Assembly: GCF_003122205.1 (NCBI RefSeq) | Contig: NZ_QEYE01000011.1 | Location: forward strand, 88,419 to 152,418 | From: Maritimibacter sp. 55A14 | Lineage (GTDB): Bacteria > Pseudomonadota > Alphaproteobacteria > Rhodobacterales > Rhodobacteraceae | Reading direction: 5' to 3' | Length of the DNA: 64,000 bases | Shown here: positions 17,211 to 24,954 of the stretch, piece by piece | Layout of the letters: each line of letters starts with the position of its first letter | Numbering within the stretch: position 1 is the stretch's first letter | Notes under the pieces: generated by a model | What the model was told of the DNA's origin: nothing | The model's database searches: none | What the model saw: only the letters and a program-made list of their open reading frames with translations | Translations under genes and position numbers: made by a program

Positions 17211-18491
17211 CTAGCCTTCCCGCGCATAGACCTCGACGCCGCCCACGAAACTGCGCAGCACGCGGCCCTGCATCCGGGCGCCATCGAAGGGCGTGTTCTT
17301 GGATTTCGAGTTCAGCTTGAACCGGTCCAGGATGAAGGGTGCATCGGGATCGAAGAGCACCAGGTCGGCGGGCGCGCCGACCGCAAGCTGGCCGCCCGGC
17401 AGGCCCAGCCGGCGCGCGGGGTTGAGCGAGAGCGCGCGGAAGAGCTGCGGCAGCCCCAGCGCGCCCGCGTGGTAGAGCCTCAGGCTCGCGGGCAGCAGCG
17501 TCTCCAGCGCCACGGCGCCGCTCGCGGCTTCCTCGAAAGGCAGGCGTTTGGATTCCTCGTCCTGCGGCGTGTGCATCGACGAGATGATGTCGATCGTGCC
17601 GGAGGCCACGGCCTCGACCATCGCCAGCCGGTCGTCTTCAGACCGCAGCGGCGGCTTGACCTTGAAGAAGGTGCGGTAGTCGCCGACATCGAGTTCGTTG
17701 AGCGTCAGGTGGTGGATCGAGATGCCTGCCGTAACGTCGAGCCCCGCCGCCCTGGCCCGTTCCAGCGCGGGCAGGGCGCGGGCGGTGGTGATCTGGTCGG
17801 CGTGGTAGCGCACCCCGGTCATCTCGACCAGCGCCAGATCGCGCTCCAGCCCCATGCGTTCGGCCATCGCGGAGACCGCGGGCAGCCCCCGGAGCGAGGC
17901 GAACTTGCCCGAGGTCGCCGCCGCGCCGCATGACAGGCCGGGCTCCTGCGGATGGGCCACGACCAGCGCGCCCAGCCCCTGCGCATAGGTCATGGCGCGG
18001 GTCAGTACGCGCGGCTCGGCGACCACGTGGTCGCAATCGGTGAAAGCCACCGCGCCCGCATCCATGAGAAAGCCGATTTCGGTCATCTCCCGGCCCGCGC
18101 GGCCCTTGGTCAGCGCGGCCATCGGGTGGAAACGGACCGGCGTCGCCTCGTTGCCGCGGCGCAGCACGAATTCCAGCGTCTCGGGGCTGTCGATGGTGGG
18201 GTTGGTGTCGGGGCGGGTGACCATCGTCGTCACGCCGCCCGCCGCGGCGGCCATGCCAGCGGTGCGGAAGCTTTCCTTGTGACGCTCGCCCGGCTCGCAG
18301 ACCTTGACCCCGATATCGACGATGCCGGGGGCCAGGCACTTGCCCGCGCAGTCGATAACCTGCGCCCCCTCCGGCGGTGTCACCGAACCCCGTGCCGAGA
18401 TCGTGCCCCCGGCGATCAGCAGGCTGCCGGTCTCCTCCGTCCCGGCCTCGGGGTCGATCAGGCGGGCGTGGGTCAGAAGGATCGGGGTCAT
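17211..18491 (-). CDS. pyrC: Dihydroorotase-like protein PyrC', probably non-catalytic
   Basis: A 426-residue amidohydrolase of class I dihydroorotase shape, but the metal site is missing. The normal HxH before REPG is Gly61-Val-Lys63 (GIVDIGVKVCEPG), the MPNT motif reads RPDT, and the SDHAPH-type segment reads SSMHTPQDEESK. In pseudomonads and other proteobacteria such an inactive PyrC' binds PyrB and is needed for aspartate carbamoyltransferase assembly, which is the likely role here. A true PyrC should be encoded elsewhere. CGGAGG precedes the ATG. plsY follows after three bases. Confidence 0.9.
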   Translation of the reverse strand: MTPILLTHARLIDPEAGTEETGSLLIAGGTISARGSVTPPEGAQVIDCAGKCLAPGIVDIGVKVCEPGERHKESFRTAGMAAAAGGVTTMVTRPDTNPTIDSPETLEFVLRRGNEATPVRFHPMAALTKGRAGREMTEIGFLMDAGAVAFTDCDHVVAEPRVLTRAMTYAQGLGALVVAHPQEPGLSCGAAATSGKFASLRGLPAVSAMAERMGLERDLALVEMTGVRYHADQITTARALPALERARAAGLDVTAGISIHHLTLNELDVGDYRTFFKVKPPLRSEDDRLAMVEAVASGTIDIISSMHTPQDEESKRLPFEEAASGAVALETLLPASLRLYHAGALGLPQLFRALSLNPARRLGLPGGQLAVGAPADLVLFDPDAPFILDRFKLNSKSKNTPFDGARMQGRVLRSFVGGVEVYAREG

Positions 18492-18597
18492 GGCGTGCGG
18501 CCTCCGGGTTGGCTTGCCCCCTGTTGCCCGGATGCGACCGGCTTCACAAGTGAAAGCCGCGTGCCGGATGGGGGAGGGGCGAAGCAGCGGCGCGGCG

Positions 18598-18798
18598 TCA
18601 TGCAACCCGTCCCGTGATGTCGTGTATCAGCGCCAGAACCTCGTCGGCATCTGCGGTCCGCTCGAAGCCGATGCGCCGCGGCGGGGTGCGGCGCCGCTCA
18701 ATCTTCGCAAACCGGATCGCGGGCGGCGTGGTCGCCTCGCGCCCGGACAAGAGAATATCCTCTATCTCTTGCGTACCGTTCCATCGGTCCCAACTCAT
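18598..18798 (-). CDS. Small hypothetical protein in pyrB-pyrC operon
   Basis: A 66-residue basic protein starting MSWDRWNGTQEIEDILL, with a repeated RRRTPPRR basic patch in the middle and an amphipathic end. Its ATG overlaps the stop of the 33-residue reading frame upstream as ATGA, which supports this start over an earlier one at 18867. No known domain is recognised. It has no membrane segment, so it is likely soluble or peripheral. The gap to pyrC' is 106 bases. Confidence 0.6.
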   Translation of the reverse strand: MSWDRWNGTQEIEDILLSGREATTPPAIRFAKIERRRTPPRRIGFERTADADEVLALIHDITGRVA

Positions 18799-18896
18799 GC
18801 TGCCACCCGGACCATCGCCACGGTCAGCGCCATGATCGCCAGGGGCGACAACATCGCGATCCGGCATGACATTTCAGGGGTTTTCAGCTCTTGCAT
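18795..18896 (-). CDS. 33-residue single-span membrane peptide
   Basis: A very short frame: MQELKTPEMSCRIAMLSPLA, then a hydrophobic stretch to the stop (about residues 12-32). It sits exactly between two genes of the operon. Its ATG lies four bases after the stop of the PH-like gene, and its TGA overlaps the next ATG (ATGA). The spacing and the hydrophobic character argue that it is translated, but nothing else supports it, and codon statistics cannot be judged at this length. Confidence 0.45.
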   Translation of the reverse strand: MQELKTPEMSCRIAMLSPLAIMALTVAMVRVAA

Positions 18897-18899
18897 TGC

Positions 18900-19352
18900 T
18901 CACTCTTGCCTCGATCCCGCGGCGGCGCGAATGCGCGCCTCAACGGCCTCGCGTTCCGCCTGATACTTGATCAGGTGTTTGTCACCCGCGCGCGTCACAA
19001 CTTGAACCGCACTGCCAAGGCCCCGCACCGTTGCGATCTCCGCAAATTGCACCGCCCGCGTCTGCGGCCCCAAAAGCCGCCGATCGGTCAGGTCCCACCG
19101 CGCCTGCAACTCGTCCGAGGCCACGTAGAACGCCCGCACCGCAATCGCCGCGAGGCCGCCCACGGCTCCGGTCCATACATGCGGATTGCCCATCGCCCAC
19201 AGGATCGCCATCCCCACGGCCATCGCCGCCGCGGCCAGCCAAGCATTAGCGCGCCAGTAGGTCGCCCGATCGGGGCGAAAGCTTTCCAGCACCCGCTCGC
19301 CATCGGCCAGCGGCGTGGTGGGTGTCATCGAATGAATGAGCCCCTCGCTCAT
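18900..19352 (-). CDS. Membrane-anchored PH-like domain protein
   Basis: A 150-residue protein: a short cytoplasmic N-terminus, two close hydrophobic helices (about residues 37-75), then a beta-rich domain with WDLTDRRLLGPQTRAVQFAEIATVRGLGSA. This is the arrangement of bacterial PH-like (bPH_2 / YdbT-type) proteins. It overlaps the upstream gene by ATGA. Its role is unknown; a membrane-side scaffold for the operon's products is only a guess. Confidence 0.72.
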   Translation of the reverse strand: MSEGLIHSMTPTTPLADGERVLESFRPDRATYWRANAWLAAAAMAVGMAILWAMGNPHVWTGAVGGLAAIAVRAFYVASDELQARWDLTDRRLLGPQTRAVQFAEIATVRGLGSAVQVVTRAGDKHLIKYQAEREAVEARIRAAAGSRQE

Positions 19353-19879
19353 GACCCTCCCACGAGCACGAGCACCAGAACCGCCACAGCGATCAAGAGC
19401 GCCACAAGCGCCAGCGCCGCCCGTCGCATGCCGCGCGGTGCCTCGCCCGGCACGCCGGTGCCCGACACCGAGCCATGTGCACCACCTGCCGGAAGGGGGG
19501 CGAAACTTACAGGTGCCATGTCCTCCTCGAATCGCCCCACAAGGCGCAGCGCGTCGCCTACGCGCAAGGTCATCGCCTGACCGGAGAAGGCGCGTGAGGG
19601 CAGAATCAGCACCCGCCCCGTCAACCCGTCAAGCTGCCCGCGCATGCCCTCAAGCTCCGCCTCGGAAACCCCGTGCCCCTCTTCCAGATAGTTTGAGAGC
19701 GGCATGTCCTGCAAATCCTCCAGATCGAACAGCTCGATCTCCTCGGTGCGCAACGTGCCTTGGGCGCCCAGCGCCTCCAGCACCTTTTCGTCCTCCAGGG
19801 GCGCGCCCCGTTTCTCCACCACGGCAAAGACCCGCACCACATGCGCCTCATGCGCGGGGATATCGAGCGGCATGCTCAT
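19349..19879 (-). CDS. Tail-anchored hypothetical protein following pyrB
   Basis: A 176-residue protein. Residues 1-125 form an acidic alpha/beta domain ([27 protein letters not shown]) and the last 25 form one strongly hydrophobic helix ending [10 protein letters not shown], so it is predicted to be a C-terminally anchored inner-membrane protein facing the cytoplasm. Its ATG overlaps the pyrB stop (ATGA) and its stop overlaps the next start (ATGA), so translation should be coupled to pyrB. No family recognised. Confidence 0.75.
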   Translation of the reverse strand: MSMPLDIPAHEAHVVRVFAVVEKRGAPLEDEKVLEALGAQGTLRTEEIELFDLEDLQDMPLSNYLEEGHGVSEAELEGMRGQLDGLTGRVLILPSRAFSGQAMTLRVGDALRLVGRFEEDMAPVSFAPLPAGGAHGSVSGTGVPGEAPRGMRRAALALVALLIAVAVLVLVLVGGS

Positions 19880-20817
19880 GCCGCGCGCCGCGCCCGCATG
19901 CCGCGCGCCAGCAGGTCCATCGCCGCCATACGCACGGCGACGCCCATCTCCACCTGCTCCTGGATCACAGAACGGTTGATGTCGTCGGCCAGCGTGCCGT
20001 CGATCTCCACCCCGCGGTTCATCGGGCCGGGATGCATTACGATCGCGTCGGGTGCAGCATAGGAGAGTTTCTCGGCATCCAGCCCGTAGCGGTGGTAATA
20101 TTCCCGCTCCGACGGGATGAAACCGCCATCCATCCTCTCGCGCTGGAGCCGCAGCATCATCACCACGTCCACGCCGTCGAGCCCGGCGCGCATGTCGTCG
20201 AAGACCTCGACGCCGAACTCGGCCACCTGCGCAGGCATCAGCGTGGGCGGGCCGACGAGCCGGACACGGTTCTCCATCTTTCCCAGCAGAAGGATGTTGG
20301 AGCGCGCGACCCGGCTGTGTGCGATATCGCCGCAAATCGCGATGGAGAGCCGGTGCAGCCGGCCCTTCTCGCGCCGGATGGTCAGCGCGTCCAGGAGCGC
20401 CTGCGTCGGGTGTTCGTGGCGCCCGTCGCCCGCGTTCAGAACCGCGCAGTTGACCTTTTCGGCCAGCAGGTTGACCGCGCCCGATTGCGGGTGGCGGACC
20501 ACCAGCAGGTCGGGATGCATGGCGTTCAGCGTCATCGCCGTGTCGATCAGCGTCTCGCCTTTCTTGATGCTCGACGCCTGCATCGCCATGTTCATCACGT
20601 CCGCGCCCAGCCGCTTGCCCGCCAGTTCGAAACTGGCCTGGGTGCGGGTCGAGGCCTCGAAGAACATGTTGACCTGGGTGAGGCCCGCCAGCGCGTCGCC
20701 ATGTTTGGCCGCGCCCCGGTTCAGGTCCACATAGGTTTCCGCGAGATCGAGAACGGAGAGGATATCGGCCTGGCTGAGCGGCTCGATCCCGAGCAGGTGG
20801 GGTGCGCTGAAACTCAT
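19876..20817 (-). CDS. pyrB: Aspartate carbamoyltransferase catalytic subunit
   Basis: A 313-residue enzyme joining carbamoyl phosphate and aspartate in pyrimidine synthesis. The carbamoyl-phosphate loop [15 protein letters not shown] (STRT at 56-59) and the [11 protein letters not shown] motif are intact, and [13 protein letters not shown] marks the aspartate domain. There is no regulatory pyrI. The first gene of its operon, it is followed by four small genes and a non-catalytic pyrC'. The promoter must lie in 20818-20976, shared with the divergent glycosylase gene. Confidence 0.96.
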   Translation of the reverse strand: MSFSAPHLLGIEPLSQADILSVLDLAETYVDLNRGAAKHGDALAGLTQVNMFFEASTRTQASFELAGKRLGADVMNMAMQASSIKKGETLIDTAMTLNAMHPDLLVVRHPQSGAVNLLAEKVNCAVLNAGDGRHEHPTQALLDALTIRREKGRLHRLSIAICGDIAHSRVARSNILLLGKMENRVRLVGPPTLMPAQVAEFGVEVFDDMRAGLDGVDVVMMLRLQRERMDGGFIPSEREYYHRYGLDAEKLSYAAPDAIVMHPGPMNRGVEIDGTLADDINRSVIQEQVEMGVAVRMAAMDLLARGMRARRAA

Positions 20818-20976
20818 GGTGCCTCTCCCGATGTCGCCCGCCTTATAGGGGGGCAGGCGCGTCCGGACAAGGGTTCAGCCCGCCGCCTGCCGGATGCTGC
20901 GCGCGTGCCCCCGCAGGGCGCGGCGGCCCTGTCGAGGGGCATTTACCTTCGCCGCAGGCGCGCCTAGCTTACCGGC

Positions 20977-21762
20977 ATGGAGTCGGGCTTGGATTTTCAC
21001 GACATGAAGGCCCTGCTGGAATGGCAGGTGGAGATGGGCGCGACCGAGGCGATCGGCGAGACGCCCGTCAACCGCTATGACGTACCCGGCGAGGCGCCGA
21101 AACCGAAAGCTGCGGCCCTGGCGGCGGCGCCCGCATCCGCTGCGCAGGATGGCCCCGACCCGGTGGAGACGGCGCGCCGCATGGCGGCGGGGGCGACCGA
21201 TCTGGAGGCGCTGCGGGCGGCGGTTGCGGCCTTCGATCTCTGCGATCTCAAGCGCGGCGCGCGCAACACGGTCTTCGCCGACGGCAACCCGCATGCGCGG
21301 GTCATGGTGATCGGCGAGGCCCCCGGCCGCGACGAGGATATCGCGGGCCTGCCCTTCGTCGGTCGCGCGGGCCGGCTTCTGGACCGGATGTTCGCCGCTA
21401 TCGGCCTGTCGCGCGGCGGAGAGGGGGCAGAGGCGCTATATATCACCAATATCATGCCCTGGCGGCCGCCGCAGAACCGCGAGCCCGCGCCGGTGGAGAT
21501 CGCGATGATGCTGCCCTTCGTGGAACGTCACGTCGCGCTCGCCGCGCCCGAGGTGATTGTGCTGATGGGCAACACCGCCTGCCAGGGAATGCTGGGGCGC
21601 AAAGGCATCACCCGGCTGCGCGGCACCTGGACAGAGGCCGCCGGGCACCCCGCGATGCCGATGTTCCATCCCGCCTACCTGTTGCGCAACCCGGCTGCCA
21701 AGCGCGAAGCTTGGGCCGATCTGCTGGAGATCCGGGCGCGGCTGGCAGAGGGCGCGGAATGA
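20977..21762 (+). CDS. Uracil-DNA glycosylase, family 4-like, without Fe-S cysteines
   Basis: A 261-residue glycosylase-fold protein. Motif A is GEAPGRDED (113-121), followed by GLPFVGRAGRLLDRM. The late motif is FHPAYLLRNP (221-229), and YITNIMPWRPPQNR lies between. These are family 4 (SPO1 polymerase-like) features. However, the whole protein has only two Cys (89 and 202), so the usual four-Cys 4Fe-4S cluster cannot form. Residues 1-75 are an Ala/Pro-rich N-terminal extension. It removes uracil from DNA if active. The next gene starts within its stop (ATGA). Confidence 0.85.
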   Translation: MESGLDFHDMKALLEWQVEMGATEAIGETPVNRYDVPGEAPKPKAAALAAAPASAAQDGPDPVETARRMAAGATDLEALRAAVAAFDLCDLKRGARNTVFADGNPHARVMVIGEAPGRDEDIAGLPFVGRAGRLLDRMFAAIGLSRGGEGAEALYITNIMPWRPPQNREPAPVEIAMMLPFVERHVALAAPEVIVLMGNTACQGMLGRKGITRLRGTWTEAAGHPAMPMFHPAYLLRNPAAKREAWADLLEIRARLAEGAE

Positions 21763-22394
21763 GCCTGCCGGTCGATGGCGTGACCCTGCTGGCCTTCGTG
21801 CCGGCGGCGTTGGCGCTCAACTTCACGCCGGGGGCGGACATGATGTTCTGCCTGGGCCAGGGGCTGCGCGGCGGGGCACGCCCGGCGGCGCTGGCCAGCG
21901 CCGGCATTTCGGCGGGTTCTATGATCCATGCCGCACTTGCGGGGCTGGGCCTGGGCGCGGTGGTCGCGGCGCACCCGGTGGCTTTCGACGCGATCCGCTG
22001 GGCGGGGGTGTGCTATCTGCTCTGGCTGGCCTGGGGCGCGTTGCGCCACGGGTCCGCGCCAGAGGGCGACGCCGCACCGCGCCCACGCCCGGCGCACGCC
22101 TTCCGCGACGGGCTGGCGGTGAACCTGTCCAACCCGAAGGTGATCCTCTTCGTGCTGGCCTTCATCCCGCAATTCATCGACCCGGCCCGCGGCGCTGTAC
22201 TGGCGCAATTCCTGATTTTCGGGGGCATCATCGCGCTGGGCGGGTTCTTCATCAATGCTGGCGTGGGCGCCTTTGCCGGCGGCGCCGGGCGGCTGCTGGC
22301 GGGATCGCCGGGGGCGGGCCGCTGGCTCGGCCGGATCAGCGCCGGCATTTTTGGCGCGCTCGCCCTGCGCCTGGCCCTGAGCGAGAGGAGCTGA
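21759..22394 (+). CDS. LysE family exporter
   Basis: A 211-residue membrane protein of the LysE/RhtB superfamily. The early NFTPGADMMFCLGQGLRGG carries the conserved N-x-x-PG, and NLSNPKVILFVLAFIPQFI is the family's mid-protein signature, with about six hydrophobic spans. It should export amino acids or related metabolites by proton antiport. It starts within the stop of the glycosylase gene (ATGA). The substrate is not predictable. Confidence 0.88.
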   Translation: MSLPVDGVTLLAFVPAALALNFTPGADMMFCLGQGLRGGARPAALASAGISAGSMIHAALAGLGLGAVVAAHPVAFDAIRWAGVCYLLWLAWGALRHGSAPEGDAAPRPRPAHAFRDGLAVNLSNPKVILFVLAFIPQFIDPARGAVLAQFLIFGGIIALGGFFINAGVGAFAGGAGRLLAGSPGAGRWLGRISAGIFGALALRLALSERS

Positions 22395-22400
22395 CCGCGC

Positions 22401-22943
22401 ATGTCCCGCATCGGCGAAAGCCGCCCCTTCATCCCGGTCCGCATCGCGGTGCTGACCGTTTCGGACAGTCGCGACCGGGCCACGGACCGCTCCGGCGACC
22501 TGCTGGAGGAGCGGATCACCCGCGCCGGGCATGTTCTGGCCGCCCGTGCCATCCTGCGCGACGAACGCGCCGAGATCGCCGCGCAGCTTCGCGCCTGGTG
22601 CGCCGATGACGGCATCGACGCGATCCTGACGACCGGCGGCACCGGGCTGACCGGGCGCGATGTGACGGTGGAGGCCCATCGCGACGTCTATGAGAAGGAG
22701 ATCGAGGCCTTCGGCACCGTCTTCACCCATGTCTCGATGGCCAAGATCGGCACCTCGGCGGTGCAGTCGCGCGCTTGCGGGGGCGTAGCGCAGGGCACCT
22801 ATCTCTTCGCGCTGCCGGGCAGTCCGGGCGCCTGCAAGGACGCTTGGGACGAGATCCTGGAACGTCAGTTCGACTATCGCCACATGCCCTGCAATTTCGT
22901 CGAGATCATGCCGCGGCTCGACGAGCATTTGCGCCGGAAATGA
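22401..22943 (+). CDS. moaB: Molybdenum cofactor biosynthesis protein B
   Basis: A 180-residue MoaB/MogA-type protein: RIAVLTVSDSRDRATDRSGD at residues 11-30, the pterin-binding TTGGTGLTGRDVT, and LPGSPGACKDAWDEIL. It adenylates molybdopterin before molybdenum insertion (MogA-like activity) or is a paralogue of that step. It lies six bases after the exporter and its stop overlaps the Nudix start (ATGA). Unrelated neighbours suggest simple operon packing. Confidence 0.93.
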   Translation: MSRIGESRPFIPVRIAVLTVSDSRDRATDRSGDLLEERITRAGHVLAARAILRDERAEIAAQLRAWCADDGIDAILTTGGTGLTGRDVTVEAHRDVYEKEIEAFGTVFTHVSMAKIGTSAVQSRACGGVAQGTYLFALPGSPGACKDAWDEILERQFDYRHMPCNFVEIMPRLDEHLRRK

Positions 22944-23401
22944 TCGAAGGCTTCCGCCCGATCGGCCTGCAGCCCGAAACGGTTCGGTGGCGCGCCGCGC
23001 TGGTTCTGGCCGGGGATGCGGCGGGCCGCGCGTTGTTGCAATTGCGTGATGACCGGCCCGATGTGCCCGGCGCCGGCTGCTGGAGCTTCTTCGGCGGCGC
23101 GGTGGAATCGGGTGAGGGACTCGTTGCCGCCGCCCGCCGCGAGTTCGCCGAGGAGACGGGCGTTACCCTGCCGGCCGATGCTTTCCGCCCGCTGGCCTGC
23201 TGCGCGGCGGTGTCGCGCGGGGACGGTCTGCTGCATGTCTTCGCCGCCACCCGGCCAATTGAGCCCGCCGAGATCGTCTTGGGCGAAGGCGCGGGATTCG
23301 CCTTCCTGACGCGGGCGCAATGCCTGGATTTCCCGCTTGTGCCGCAGATCAGACGCATTCTTCTGGAAACTTCGACGGAAACCGGCTGGCCGCTCGTTTG
23401 A
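22940..23401 (+). CDS. Nudix hydrolase
   Basis: A 153-residue protein with a perfect Nudix box, G-x5-E-x7-RE-U-x-EE-x-GU, seen as GAVESGEGLVAAARREFAEE then TGV. It hydrolyses a nucleoside diphosphate linked to another group; the substrate is unknown. The start overlaps the moaB stop as ATGA. A longer frame that begins inside moaB was rejected. Confidence 0.9.
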   Translation: MIEGFRPIGLQPETVRWRAALVLAGDAAGRALLQLRDDRPDVPGAGCWSFFGGAVESGEGLVAAARREFAEETGVTLPADAFRPLACCAAVSRGDGLLHVFAATRPIEPAEIVLGEGAGFAFLTRAQCLDFPLVPQIRRILLETSTETGWPLV

Positions 23402-23489
23402 TTGCTGCATGCTGGACCCGTTGCCCGGCGGTGTTATCCTTGTCGATGTGGCACGCATCCGCGCGCCTTGGCCCGGAGTGTATCATTCC

Positions 23490-24953
23490 ATGCGTTTCAT
23501 AAGGCGCAGTCTTGTCGGCCTGTTTCTGCTTGGCGCGACGCTGGGCCTCCTGGCCGTGGCCGGGCAAATGGTCACGACCGCGCTGCGCGACAGCCTGGCG
23601 GACAAGCCGGCGGGCGGTGAGGCGCGCGAGCGCGTCTTCGCCGTCAACGTGATCGTGGTGGAAAGCAGCGACATCCAGCCGGTCCTGTCGGCTTTCGGCG
23701 AGATCCGCTCGCGCCGGAGGCTGGAATTGCGCGCCTCTGCCAGCGGTACCGTCGTGGAAATCGCGCCCGAGATGGTCGATGGAGGCGCGGTGACGGCGGG
23801 TCAGATTCTGCTACGGATCGACCCGGCGGACGCACAATCGGCGGTCGATGTGGCCGGGACCAAGCTTTCGGAGGCCGAGGCCGAGCTTGACGACGCGGGG
23901 GCGGCGCTGGTTCTGGCACGCGACGAGTTGGAGGCCGCGCGGCGGCAGGCCGCGTTGCAGGAACGTGCCCTCGCACGCCAGCGCGACTTGCGCGACCGGG
24001 GCGTGGGCACCGAGGCCGCAGTCGAAGCCGCGGACCTGACTGTCTCGGCTGCAGAACAGGCGGTGCTGGCGAAGCGGCAGGCGCTGGCAGACGCCGAAAC
24101 CCGCGAATCCCGCGCCCGCACGGGCCTGGCGCGCGCGCGTATCGCACTGGCCGAAGCCGAGCGCGGGCTGGCCGACACCGAGCTGCGCGCCGAATTCGAC
24201 GGCGTTCTGGACGCGGTGAGCGTGGTCGAGGGCGGGCTTCTGTCCGACAACGAGCGTGTGGCCGAGCTGATCGACCCGCTGGCGCTGGAAGTGGCCTTCC
24301 GCGTCTCGACCCTGCAATATGCGCGGCTCCTGGGTGAGGACGGGCGGCTTTCGGCGGTGCCGGTACGCGCCAAGCTCGACATCAGCGGCGTGGACATCAC
24401 CGCGCGCGGCCATGTCTCGCGCGAGAGCGCGGCGGTGGGTGCCGGGCTGACCGGGCGGCGGCTCTATGCGGTCCTCGACCGCGAGAGCGCGCGCGGCCTG
24501 CGGCCGGGCGATTTCGTCACCGTCGAGATCGACGAGCTGGTTCTGACCGATGTCGTCCGCCTGCCCGCGACTGCGGTAGATTCCGAGAGCCGCGTTCTGG
24601 TGCTGGGTGCGGATAACCGGCTGGAATCCCGTGCGGTTTCGCTGCTGCGCAAGGAGGGCAACAGCGTGATCCTGCGCGCGCCGGGGCTCGACGGCGCCGA
24701 GGTGGTGGCAGAACGCACCCCGCTCATCGGCGAAGGCATCCGGGTGGAGGCGATCCGCCCCGGCCGCCCGCAGGAGGCCGCCGCTTCGCCCATGATCGTG
24801 CTGAGCCCCGAACGCCGCGCGCGGCTGATCGCCTTCGTCGAAGCCTCCGACCGGCTGCCGGAGGCCGCGCGCGCGCGGCTCATCGCGCAACTGAACGCCG
24901 CGCGGGTGCCCGCCTCGGTCGTCGAGCGGCTCGAAGCCCGGATGGGCGGCTGA
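23490..24953 (+). CDS. RND efflux system periplasmic adaptor subunit
   Basis: A 487-residue membrane-fusion protein. It starts with a single N-terminal membrane helix (FIRRSLVGLFLLGATLG) and continues with a split lipoyl region (LRASASGTVVEIAPEMVDGG and later LADTELRAEFDGVLDAVSVV). A long coiled-coil hairpin lies at about residues 110-225, followed by beta-barrel and membrane-proximal domains. It connects the RND pump to the outer-membrane channel. ATGs at 23337 and 23409 are in frame, but this one gives a normal signal anchor. The permease starts one base after its stop. No outer-membrane factor is adjacent. Confidence 0.9.
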   Translation: MRFIRRSLVGLFLLGATLGLLAVAGQMVTTALRDSLADKPAGGEARERVFAVNVIVVESSDIQPVLSAFGEIRSRRRLELRASASGTVVEIAPEMVDGGAVTAGQILLRIDPADAQSAVDVAGTKLSEAEAELDDAGAALVLARDELEAARRQAALQERALARQRDLRDRGVGTEAAVEAADLTVSAAEQAVLAKRQALADAETRESRARTGLARARIALAEAERGLADTELRAEFDGVLDAVSVVEGGLLSDNERVAELIDPLALEVAFRVSTLQYARLLGEDGRLSAVPVRAKLDISGVDITARGHVSRESAAVGAGLTGRRLYAVLDRESARGLRPGDFVTVEIDELVLTDVVRLPATAVDSESRVLVLGADNRLESRAVSLLRKEGNSVILRAPGLDGAEVVAERTPLIGEGIRVEAIRPGRPQEAAASPMIVLSPERRARLIAFVEASDRLPEAARARLIAQLNAARVPASVVERLEARMGG

Positions 24954-24954
24954 G

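Noticed and set aside
16488..17933. 481-codon plus-strand frame over plsY and pyrC'
   Set aside because: Antisense of two certain genes; composition is Arg/Gln-rich, typical of shadows.
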